Below are positions 1 to 7,000 of a stretch of 15,615 nucleotides of DNA, piece by piece. A program made the translations under genes and the position numbers. The stretch lies in contig CAKTSW010000007.1 of assembly GCA_934613165.1 (NCBI GenBank), forward strand, positions 1 to 15,615, in the 5' to 3' direction. The stretch's first letter is position 1; every line of letters begins with the position of its first letter. Below the pieces are notes generated by a model that saw only the letters and a program-made list of their open reading frames with translations, was not told where the DNA came from and ran no database searches. This DNA is from an uncultured Ellagibacter sp. Lineage in GTDB: Bacteria > Actinomycetota > Coriobacteriia > Coriobacteriales > Eggerthellaceae.

Positions 1-1
1 G

Positions 2-472
2 GTTGCGGTGGGCAAGCTCGCCGCGGTCGGCGTGTTCGGCGATGACTATCCCACGCCCGACGGCACCGGCGTGCGCGACTACATCCATGTGGTCGACCTG
101 GCGCGCGGGCATGTGGCGGCGCTCGATTGGATGGGCGGCAAGGTCGGCACGGGCGAGCCGCGCGGCCTGGGCTCCATCCAGGGCGAAGCCGCGCCCGACG
201 GCACGCGTCGCGGCGTCGGCATCTTCAACCTGGGCACGGGCAAGGGCTCAAGCGTTCTCGACGTGATCCACGCGTTTGAGCGCGCCTGCGGCAAGAAGAT
301 TCCCTATGAGATTAAGCCGCGCCGCGCGGGCGACATCGCTACGAACTATGCGGCATGTGACAAGGCGCGCGAGGAGCTGGGCTGGATGGCCGAGTACGAC
401 CTCGACCGCATGTGCGCCGACAGCTGGCGCTGGCAGTCGCAAAACCCCAACGGCTACGAATCCGAAGCCTAG
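2..472 (+). CDS. galE: UDP-glucose 4-epimerase, C-terminal part (5' end outside window)
   Basis: The reading frame is open from base 2 and ends at the TAG at 470-472, giving about 156 residues. GalE interconverts UDP-glucose and UDP-galactose with bound NAD in the cytoplasm (Leloir pathway and supply of sugars for surface polysaccharides). The visible part carries the family signature [30 protein letters not shown], then [15 protein letters not shown] and the C-terminal segment [19 protein letters not shown], all classic for extended-SDR GalE. The catalytic YxxxK and NAD-binding GxxGxxG lie upstream of the window. One difference from typical GalE is a short Gly/Pro-rich insertion (about [20 protein letters not shown]) between HVAALDW and [10 protein letters not shown]. 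It converges on the phosphatase gene downstream and shares its terminator hairpin. The family assignment is firm. Confidence 0.95.
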   Translation, partial: VAVGKLAAVGVFGDDYPTPDGTGVRDYIHVVDLARGHVAALDWMGGKVGTGEPRGLGSIQGEAAPDGTRRGVGIFNLGTGKGSSVLDVIHAFERACGKKIPYEIKPRRAGDIATNYAACDKAREELGWMAEYDLDRMCADSWRWQSQNPNGYESEA

Positions 473-490
473 ACGGTTTTTACTGCAAGA

Positions 491-530
491 ACGAAGCGCC
501 CGACAAGGCAATGCTTGTCGGGCGCTTCGT
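491..530. terminator. Bidirectional intrinsic terminator-like hairpin between galE and gph
   Basis: A perfect 17-bp stem (491-507 paired with 514-530) closes a 6-nt loop. It sits 18 nt after the galE stop and 24 nt after the end of the convergent gph gene. The U-tracts are poor on both sides (TTTGT on the plus side, TTCTTGC on the minus side). The position between convergent stops still makes a shared terminator the likely role. Confidence 0.75.
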
Positions 531-554
531 TTGTCGGCGGAAAATCTGCCAGCC

Positions 555-1220
555 TTACATTTCGGGTGCGTATTCCAGCAGGTCGGAGAACTGTTTCAAC
601 ATGATGTCGGCACCGGTGTCGCGCATTTCCTGCGGGGTGTGGTACCCCCACGAAACGCCGATTCCGCACGCGCCTGCACGATGCGCGACGAGGATGTCGT
701 TAGGGCTATCTCCCAGGTAGGCCGTGCGCTCCGGGGTGCTTCCCAGCTCGTCGATGGTTCGGAGCAGGCCCGCCGGGTTGGGCTTGCGAGGGATGCTATC
801 GCATTCCCCGTGCTCGACATCGAAGAGCCCGGGCAGGCATTGCCCGATAATCTTATGCACGCCGCCGTCGAACTTGTTGGAGAGCACGGCGAGCTTGCAG
901 CCGCGTTGGCGCAGCTCGGCGAGCGTTTCGGGAACGCCAGGGTAGGGAACTGTAAGGTGGTTGTCGTATTCCAGGTTGATTCGCTTCCAACATTCGACGG
1001 CCTTGTCGGCAATGTCTTGCGGCGTGCCCTCGGGCACGGCTTGATACATAAGGGCGGCAAGGCCGTTTCCCACGAAGCTGAGCACCTCGTCGTGCGTGCG
1101 GGAGGGAAATCCCATTTCGCGCAGCGCATCGTTGGTGACGACGACCAGGTCGGGCAGCGTGTTCAAGATAGTGCCGTCCAGGTCAAAGACGAACGTGTCG
1201 AAGGTTTTCTGGTCGCTCAT
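555..1220 (-). CDS. gph: HAD-superfamily phosphatase, phosphoglycolate phosphatase (Gph) type
   Basis: This 221-residue cytoplasmic HAD subfamily IA hydrolase probably removes phosphate from small metabolites such as 2-phosphoglycolate. All four HAD motifs are present: DLDGT (nucleophile Asp13, acid/base Asp15), Ser114 in LSNK, Lys146 in RKPNP, and GDSPND (Asp171 and Asp175, Mg binding). The region from about 20 to 90 is the helical cap. The length is normal for the Gph/PGMB group. The start at 1220 is chosen because GGAGGG stands 5 nt upstream; the longer in-frame reading back to 1337 would run through a terminator hairpin and structured DNA. The gene is convergent with galE and has no obvious promoter of its own in the 30 nt before the ribosome binding site. 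The exact substrate cannot be read from the sequence. Confidence 0.92.
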   Translation of the reverse strand: MSDQKTFDTFVFDLDGTILNTLPDLVVVTNDALREMGFPSRTHDEVLSFVGNGLAALMYQAVPEGTPQDIADKAVECWKRINLEYDNHLTVPYPGVPETLAELRQRGCKLAVLSNKFDGGVHKIIGQCLPGLFDVEHGECDSIPRKPNPAGLLRTIDELGSTPERTAYLGDSPNDILVAHRAGACGIGVSWGYHTPQEMRDTGADIMLKQFSDLLEYAPEM

Positions 1221-1245
1221 GATTGCCCTCCTACGCAGCGGCAAC

Positions 1246-1270
1246 AAAAACGGCGGCACAACGGCCGCCG
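1246..1270 (-). terminator. Intrinsic terminator (or attenuator) just upstream of gph
   Basis: A 7-bp GC-only stem CGGCGGC (1251-1257) pairs with GCCGCCG (1264-1270) around a 6-nt loop. On the minus strand it is followed by five U residues (1246-1250). It lies 15 nt before the gph ribosome binding site. It either ends a transcript coming from the tRNA-like block upstream or acts as a leader attenuator of gph. Confidence 0.7.
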
Positions 1271-1276
1271 AGAAAT

Positions 1277-1301
1277 TCAATGGAGCGGGCGTAAGGGACT
1301 C
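1277..1301 (-). pseudogene. Partial, degenerate copy of a tRNA 3' end (tRNA-Gly-like)
   Basis: On the minus strand this reads GAGTCCC-TTAC-GCCCGCTCCATTGA, matching the T-arm, acceptor, CCA and trailer of the intact tRNA-Gly 190 bp away (1468-1492) with one indel and a few substitutions. Its T-loop is interrupted: the expected GGGTTCGAGTCCC is split as GGGTT and GAGTCCC by a 21-nt insert holding a hairpin. No matching 5' half was found. Like the intact gene it is followed by a minus-strand terminator, which suggests a broken tandem duplicate of tRNA plus terminator. Confidence 0.55.
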
Positions 1302-1416
1302 ATGCTTCGCTTTGCGAAGCCTAACCCTCCTTCGCAAGCTCAGTCGGGCGAATTCCTAAAAATGCGCCACTGGCGCATTTTCTTAACGGAATTCCACCCC
1401 ATCGGTTCGAGTCCCT
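1294..1416. repeat. Nested palindromic intergenic element
   Basis: The block is bounded by the inverted octamers AGGGACTC (1294-1301) and GAGTCCCT (1409-1416), both resembling tRNA T-arm sequence. Inside are a 7-bp hairpin GCTTCGC-ttt-GCGAAGC (1304-1320), and a 10-bp hairpin AAAATGCGCC-act-GGCGCATTTT (1359-1381) that is enclosed by GAATTCC (1350-1356) and GGAATTC (1388-1394). The plus strand also shows GGTTCGAGTCCC at 1404-1415, a tRNA T-arm consensus in the opposite orientation. No coding frame is convincing. It may be a dispersed palindromic repeat or a structured RNA. Confidence 0.55.
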
Positions 1417-1432
1417 ATTCCTGCTCGAACGT

Positions 1433-1461
1433 AAAACGGCAGTGCGCGTGCTCCACTGCCG
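1433..1461 (-). terminator. Intrinsic terminator of tRNA-Gly
   Basis: An 8-bp stem CGGCAGTG/CACTGCCG (1454-1461 and 1437-1444) with a 9-nt loop is followed on the minus strand by TTTT (1433-1436). It begins 10 nt after the 3' CCA of the tRNA gene. Confidence 0.8.
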
Positions 1462-1471
1462 ATACAATCAA

Positions 1472-1546
1472 TGGAGCGGGTGACGGGACTCGAACCCGCG
1501 AATACGAGCTTGGGAAGCTCGGGCCTTACCACTTGGCGACACCCGC
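1472..1546 (-). tRNA. tRNA-Gly (anticodon CCC)
   Basis: A 75-nt minus-strand cloverleaf: acceptor GCGGGTG pairs with CACCCGC, then discriminator U and an encoded CCA (plus-strand tgg at 1472-1474). The D-arm includes GCCAAGTGGTAAGGC. The anticodon stem CGAGC/GCTCG encloses the loop TTCCCAA, so the anticodon is CCC (reads GGG). The T-arm GCGGG-TTCGAGT-CCCGT is canonical. It is flanked by a -10 element upstream and a terminator downstream. Confidence 0.96.
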
Positions 1547-1561
1547 AAATCATCGGATGAC

Positions 1562-1567
1562 AGTATA
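1562..1567 (-). promoter_or_regulatory. Likely -10 element of tRNA-Gly
   Basis: The minus strand reads TATACT, one mismatch from TATAAT, 15 nt before the tRNA 5' end, so initiation would fall about 8 nt upstream of the mature end. No good -35 element is visible at the expected distance. Confidence 0.5.
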
Positions 1568-1606
1568 CCGCATTTGTCGGATTTCCCGCGAAGAAAACCT
1601 TTCTCC

Positions 1607-1894
1607 AAAAACTGTGCCGGAAATGGCGGGCTGTGACGGCTTTGCAAATCGTGATGGCGGCGAAGGACGGGCTTGCAAAAGCCCATGGCAGTCTGTGACG
1701 CTTTTGCAAAAATGGGTGGCGGCCAACGCCGGGTTTGCAAGGGAAGGCGGCCGTCTGCGCCACTTTTGCAAAGCCTCGTGTCTTCCTCCGTTTGCAAACC
1801 TGTCGCAGCCCGCCATGGAGAGCCCGAAAACCGGCGAACGGTAGGCGAGCTGGGCGCCAAATGGCAGCCAACGACGGCTTTGCAACTGAAAACG
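1607..1894. repeat. 31-bp-phased TTTGCAAA intergenic repeat, copy 1
   Basis: TTTGCAAA-type octamers have their central G at 1644, 1675, 1706, 1737 and 1768 (exactly 31 bp apart), then at 1794 (26 bp on, in an inverted unit) and 1882 (88 bp on). Each unit reads roughly ATGGCGGYC..GACGG, then CTTTGCAAA, with a variable 5-bp gap. The outer units 1623-1648 and 1791-1816 are inverted copies of each other (23 of 26 positions). The same arrangement recurs at 10841-11128 at a constant offset of 9234. A period of 31 shifts the reading frame each unit, so coding is unlikely. It lies upstream of the tRNA-Gly promoter and downstream of the luxR-type gene. Confidence 0.85.
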
Positions 1895-2161
1895 ACCAAC
1901 TCTCAACGGCGATTCGGCCCTTGATGTTGAATCCGCCTTCCCGCATTTCTGTCGTGCTGTCGAATGGAGCATCGTCGAGTAGGGTCTCTTATGCTGCACA
2001 ACGCAAGGGGCCCGGTGCGCGATGCTTAAAGCATGGCTGGTAGACTTGCAAAAAGCATGATGGCGGCAGCGTGCGGCTGGGTTGCCATCTCCGGGAATAA
2101 GCCAACTCCCTTCCCAACGCCCGCCTTGCGCCCAGCTCGGTCACGCCTGTCAGGCGATTAC
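1895..2161. other. Intergenic region with one solitary repeat unit
   Basis: No gene or terminator is evident between the repeat array and the end of the regulator gene. A single unit related to the array (TTGCAAAaagcATGATGGCGGC, near 2046-2067) and a short palindrome ATGCTTAAAGCAT (about 2021-2034) are the only recognisable elements. Confidence 0.4.
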
Positions 2162-3811
2162 TCATCGCTTCGGGGGGGGGTCTTCCTGTGAGCTTTCCTT
2201 CGTGGCGTTGAAGAAGCGCACGGCGAGCCCCGCGCGCGTTTGCGTGCTCGTCTTCTGGTACACCGAAGTGAGATGGCGCTGCACCGTCCGAAGCGTCACG
2301 TCCAAATCGGCCGCCACCTGCTTAAGCGGGCGCTCGTCCTGCGTGACGGCGGCAAGGACGGTCGTCTCGCGCGGCGTGAGGCCGTACGTCCGGGCAAAGC
2401 GTTCAAGCTGCTCCTCGGGCGAAAGGGCTGCCGGCGCTGGCGGGTTGCCATCCGCAAAGCCGGGCTCCGAAGCGCTTTTCCCCGAATCCGCCCGGGCAAC
2501 AGGCTCCTCTTCGGAAGCAAACCCCTCGCCGCTGCCATCACGTACAAGCGGCGAATCGCCAGCTCCGCCCGTCCATTCCCCCTTGGCCTCGACCTCGGCC
2601 ACAAGGTGCCGATTCGGTCCGATGTCGTCGGAAATCATCGAGCGCGCCGCATTCATGAGCAGGGTAGCCGCCGCGAATAGGGAAATCGCCGCAAGCGCCA
2701 ACATCGTGGCGTCGTCGCTATCTGCCAATGCGGCTGCCGGAAGCCAAACGACGATTGTCGTTAGATTGCTTACGACTCGCCCCATACTCGCCCATAGCTG
2801 GGGCACCTTCATATACGGCGCGACCCATATCGACGAGGCGGAATAGAAAATGGCGAACATGCCCGACCCTCCGAAGAACGCAAGCCGGCATATCCATTCG
2901 TCGACGCCTGCCTTTCCGGCAAGCGTGGCGGCGGTGGCGAGAAACGCGACGCAAAGCATGACGGTTCCCGTGTGCCGCACGCGGCCGGTGTCGATGAGGA
3001 TGCCGGCCGCAAGGCCGCCCACGATAAGCGCGATTCGCGAGCTGACGTCGGTGTATTGGCTAACCCAGGTGGCGCCTCCGGGCAGCGCGTTGTACAGCAG
3101 GCTGAACAGCGCCGCGAAAAGCCCGACCACCACGCAAAACGCGACGGCGAACCTAAGGGGCGTGACGTTCTCGCGCGCTGTCCCGCTTGGTCCGGCGAAG
3201 GGGAAGGGCTTCCGATCGTAGTAGGAATAGTCGAGCGTTTTGTCCGCTGCAAGGCGCCGGGCCGACTTCATGGAAGGCCACGCCGCCATGGCGAAACCGA
3301 CGAAGGCGACGATGCCCACGCCCAAGACGACGGTCTCGACAAGACGGGTAGGCGCCAGTCCGAACAGGGCGATTTGCGCAACGACGCCCGCGGCGTGGCA
3401 GATGCCTACCCAGGTGGCCAGGTACGTGCTGCGCGACAGAACGACCGACGCGGCCCAGAGCGCCCCGCCGCCCGCGATGCCGAGCAGGTAGAACGAAACG
3501 AATCCTGCGACGAAGGAGGTTTGGGCGGAATACGCGAAGTGCTCCACGGCGAGGCAGGCGAGCCCCATGGCGGTGAACATGACCGACAGGATCCTGCGCG
3601 AGGTACGGTCGGTCTTTCGGACGAAAACGGGGAAGCTAAGGAAGCCCGCCGAGCTCGCGACGAGTATAGGGAGCTGGATGAACAGGAAATCCCGGCCCGA
3701 GGGGAAGGGGAGGATGGCCGTTTGGTAGTAAAGCGTGGATTCCAGAAACAGGAAAAAGAAAAAGGCGAGCGAAGCCATGGCGATGCCGAATTTAGGGTGA
3801 CGGGCGGCCAT
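2162..3811 (-). CDS. Membrane-bound LuxR-family transcriptional regulator (MFS-like 12-helix N-terminus)
   Basis: The 549-residue protein has a long hydrophobic N-terminal part (about residues 10-395) with roughly twelve membrane helices of MFS-like layout, an acidic, probably flexible linker (about 395-465), and a C-terminal LuxR/GerE helix-turn-helix (about 478-535) containing LTPRETTVL, VAADLDVTLRTVQRHLTSVYQKT. It presumably senses a ligand or state at the membrane and binds DNA from there. Such fusions are abundant in Eggerthellaceae. The start at 3811 has a good site GGAAGGAG about 8 nt upstream. It is divergent from the large adhesin gene, which makes that gene a natural candidate target (inference). 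The last codons contain a run of nine C on the coding strand (plus strand G at 2172-2180) that encodes the Pro-rich tail. The sensed signal is unknown. Confidence 0.9.
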   Translation of the reverse strand: MAARHPKFGIAMASLAFFFFLFLESTLYYQTAILPFPSGRDFLFIQLPILVASSAGFLSFPVFVRKTDRTSRRILSVMFTAMGLACLAVEHFAYSAQTSFVAGFVSFYLLGIAGGGALWAASVVLSRSTYLATWVGICHAAGVVAQIALFGLAPTRLVETVVLGVGIVAFVGFAMAAWPSMKSARRLAADKTLDYSYYDRKPFPFAGPSGTARENVTPLRFAVAFCVVVGLFAALFSLLYNALPGGATWVSQYTDVSSRIALIVGGLAAGILIDTGRVRHTGTVMLCVAFLATAATLAGKAGVDEWICRLAFFGGSGMFAIFYSASSIWVAPYMKVPQLWASMGRVVSNLTTIVVWLPAAALADSDDATMLALAAISLFAAATLLMNAARSMISDDIGPNRHLVAEVEAKGEWTGGAGDSPLVRDGSGEGFASEEEPVARADSGKSASEPGFADGNPPAPAALSPEEQLERFARTYGLTPRETTVLAAVTQDERPLKQVAADLDVTLRTVQRHLTSVYQKTSTQTRAGLAVRFFNATKESSQEDPPPKR

Positions 3812-3852
3812 GGTCCGACTCCTTCCTTGCGAGGGGCGTGAGTACTGCTCCC

Positions 3853-3858
3853 ATTGTA
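3853..3858 (-). promoter_or_regulatory. Candidate -10 element of the luxR-type gene
   Basis: The minus strand reads TACAAT, one mismatch from consensus, 41 nt before the start codon. A -35 match at 16-18 bp is poor, so an activator may be needed. The assignment is tentative. Confidence 0.35.
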
Positions 3859-3936
3859 AGAGAAGCGACGTGAACCGCCGGTAAATTGTTGGTGAATTGG
3901 TGGGCGCGCGTCCGGTTTACCAGGCGTTTTGCGTCG

Positions 3937-3970
3937 ATACGTCGTGAATGCGACGGGTGCGGCGACGTAT
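3937..3970. promoter_or_regulatory. Dyad symmetry in the divergent regulator-adhesin promoter region
   Basis: ATACGTCG (3937-3944) and CGACGTAT (3963-3970) are perfect inverted 8-mers separated by 18 bp, with a further CGACG at 3951-3955 between them. The half-site spacing of 26 bp centre to centre (about 2.5 turns) suits a protein dimer or tetramer. It sits 97 bp before the adhesin start. A second, weaker pair is GGTAAA (3880-3885) and TTTACC (3916-3921). An operator role is inference. Confidence 0.35.
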
Positions 3971-4052
3971 TTGCGCGCATTCTCGCCGCCTCTTTCCTCG
4001 GGCAGGATAAGGCCAAATGTGGCGCGTCGGCTTCGGCGTGCCGGTTAGACGA

Positions 4053-4061
4053 GGAAAGGAG
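4053..4061 (+). promoter_or_regulatory. Ribosome binding site of the adhesin gene
   Basis: GGAAAGGAG ends 5 nt before the ATG at 4067 and fixes that start. Confidence 0.8.
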
Positions 4062-4066
4062 AAGCT

Positions 4067-7000
4067 ATGAGCAGGGGAATTCGAGAGCGACGAACAAGGC
4101 GAAGGCGAGGGGGAGGTGCTGTACCAGTTTCGGGACGAAGCGCATGGTCGCAGCGCTTCAACTTGCTGATGGCCGCGGCGCTTACGCTTGCGCTGTCGCC
4201 CTTCGGCAGCGTGCTCGCATACGCAGCGGAAGGTGATGCGGGTGTCGGAACGTCGGCCGGGTCGCAGAGCGAAGGCGCGGCGACCCCGAGCACACAGGTC
4301 GAGGACGCGGGGGATGAGGGGGCGGTGGCGCTGCAATCGGCCGAGGGTGCCACGACGGTCGCCGATCCCTCGACGGCGACGACGTGGCGCAACTGGGGCC
4401 TTGAGAACTCGACCCAGAACGTCGGGCGCATATGGACGGACAAGACCGTCTCGGACGGGGACATCGTGCTTTCCGGCGCGGGCGGCGAGAAGACCATCAC
4501 CAAGGGCGACTCGGACTTCCTGACGGCCTTCAGCGCCATCTCGTCCACGTCCAACCTGCGCGAGACGGCCACGACCCCGCTCGACATCGTGCTCGTGCTG
4601 GACGCTTCAGGGTCCATGGACGATCCGATGGGCTATTGGGACCATACCGAGCGTATCGATGCCCTTAAGGATGCCGCGAACTCTTTTATCGACGAAATTG
4701 CGAGGAGAAATGCGAAGATTACCGACGCTACCCAGCAGCACCGCGTTTCCATCGTGAAGTTTGCGGGGAAGAAGACTGAACAGATAGGTAACGATACGTA
4801 TCAAGACCGCTATCTTTACAACTACAGTCAGGTTATGCAGAGCATGACGGTCGTGACCACCGATGGTGCGAACGAACTAAAGAGTACGGTTGATGACATC
4901 AGCCCTGCCGGCGCCACGCGCTCGGACTACGGCCTCGAGTTGGCACAGTCCCAGCTTTCCTCTGCTCGATCCGGCGCCCGCAAGGTTGCTGTATTCTTCA
5001 CCGACGGCGTTCCCACTGACTTCAGCAACTTCAACGGCACCGTCGCCAATGCCGGCGTCGCTGCGGCCAAGGCCATGAAGGACTCCGGTACCTCCATCTA
5101 CGCGGTCGGTATCCAGTCTGGCGCCGACCCCAACGGCACCGACGATACCAACTGCTTCATGAACGCCGTGAGCTCCAACTACCCCAATGCAACGGGCTAC
5201 GAGCAGCGAAATCTCGGCGCCCGCGCCGAGAACGCCGCCTTCTACAAGACGGCCACCAACGCTGACGAGCTCAAGACCATCTTCAACGACATTTCCAAGG
5301 AGATCTCCGACGCCGCCGGCTATCCTACGGACACCACCGACGGCATGGAGAACAAATCCGGCTACGTCACCTTCACCGACCAACTCGGCGACTACATGAA
5401 GGTCGATGACTTCAACCACATCGTCTTCGCCAACCAGATTTTCGACGAGCACACCAAGACTACCAGCGGCAACGTGGACACCTACACGTTCTCCGGCGAG
5501 GCCGGCAACTCGCTCTACCCCTCTGGTAACCTCAGCGACATCATCATCGAGGTGCGCCGCGCGGCGGAGGGCGATCTTCGCACTGGCGACCACGTGACCG
5601 TCAAGATCCCGGCCGCGCTTATCCCTCTGCGTGCCTTCGACGTCAACGCCGACGACGGCACGGGCTCCGTCACCCTCACCTTCCCCATCCGCGTCTTCTT
5701 CGGCTCGAGCCTCAAGGATGGCGTTACGGAGCTTCTTGCCAATCCCGACGCGCAGATGACGGACTACATTGCCAACCACACTGGCGCGAACGGCAAGGTC
5801 TTCTTCCTTGCCAGCGCGTGGACGGGTGGCAAGGATGGCGACGCCACTGCGTCGTTCACGCCTGCCGAGGAGAACAGCTACTACTACATCACGCGCGACA
5901 CGCCCATCTACGAGGACAAAGCGCTCGACAAGCCCGCGAGCTATCCGCTCGTAGAGGGCAAGACCTACTACTACCAGCGTCAGTACTGGGACATCGCCGG
6001 CGACTCGGCGACCCAGAAGTCGACCATCGTGAGCTTCGACTCCAGTGCGGTCGAGAACATCAACGGCTACGTGACCAAGACTGACGATGGCTATGCCCAG
6101 TTTGCCAAGGGCACGCGCCGCATGACCTACATCAACGAGATGCACGACGACAAGGACGCGAACACTACCGAGACTGCGACCAGCTTCATCAACCCCAAGT
6201 GGGTCGGCAGCCAGGTCTTCGTGCGGCTGGGCAACAACGGCAAGCTGACGCTCGCTCGCCCCGGCTCCCTTGAGGTCGAGAAGCACGTCGAGGTTCCTGG
6301 GGGCTACGATGCCGCCGACTTCGCGAACGACGAGTTTGACTTCACCGTCACCGTTCCCGATGCCGCGGGCAAGACCCTCAAGGCCACGGTGACCAAGGAC
6401 GGCGTCGTTCAGGGCGACGAGAACTTCGATGTGACGTTCGATGACGCCGGTGCCTACACCCACAAACTCAAGGACGGCGAGAAGCTCACCGTCACCGGGC
6501 TCGAGGCGGGTTGGACCTATAAGGTCTCCGAGGCCGCCAAGTCCGGCTGGACCACCGCGTCCGAGGGCGCGGAAGGCATCATTGCCTCAGGTGACGCGGC
6601 CGTTGCCAAGTTCACCAACACCTATGCCGCGACAGGCACCCTCTCAGGCGAGACCTCCCTTGCCGGCGAGAAAACCATCACGGGCCGCGACTGGGTCGCC
6701 GGCGATAAGTTTGCCTTCGTGCTCACCGCCGTTGACGGTGCTCCCATGCCCGCTGACGCCGCGGACGGCAAGTTGGTCAAGATTATGATGCAGCCCGAGG
6801 GCGCGTCTGGGGCCACGGCCATGCCCTTCAACTTCGGCGACATCACCTACACCAAGCCCGGCACCTACGTCTACAACATCGTGGAGGCCCGTGCGGGCGA
6901 CGGCTACGACGTGAACATCCTCCCCGGCATGTCCGTCTCGCAGGCACTCTACCGCGTGACTGTGACGGTAACCCAGGAAGACGCCCATGACGGCACCCTC

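Noticed and set aside
1380..1410. T-box riboswitch upstream of gph (minus-strand GGGGTGGAATTCCG resembles a T-box core)
   Set aside because: Only the GGGTGGA part fits, the following bases do not match the conserved core, no specifier stem was found, and a phosphatase is not a usual T-box target.
1623..1816. CRISPR array
   Set aside because: Units are degenerate, the gap between units is only about 5 bp, one unit is inverted, and no cas genes are present.
276..1844. Plus-strand frame of 522 residues
   Set aside because: It overlaps galE in another frame, runs antisense to gph and through two terminators and tRNA-Gly; it stays open only because of GC-rich composition.
1383..1946. Open minus-strand frame of 187 residues, and a similar one at 10685-11239
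   Set aside because: They run through the 31-bp repeat (and in the first case through tRNA-Gly). Similar translations arise only because the repeat is shared, the period shifts frame each unit, and there is no ribosome binding site or family resemblance.
2082..3841. Plus-strand open frames (254 and 289 residues) opposite the luxR-type gene
   Set aside because: They are antisense shadows of a strongly supported coding sequence, with Arg/Gly-rich translations and no recognisable domain.
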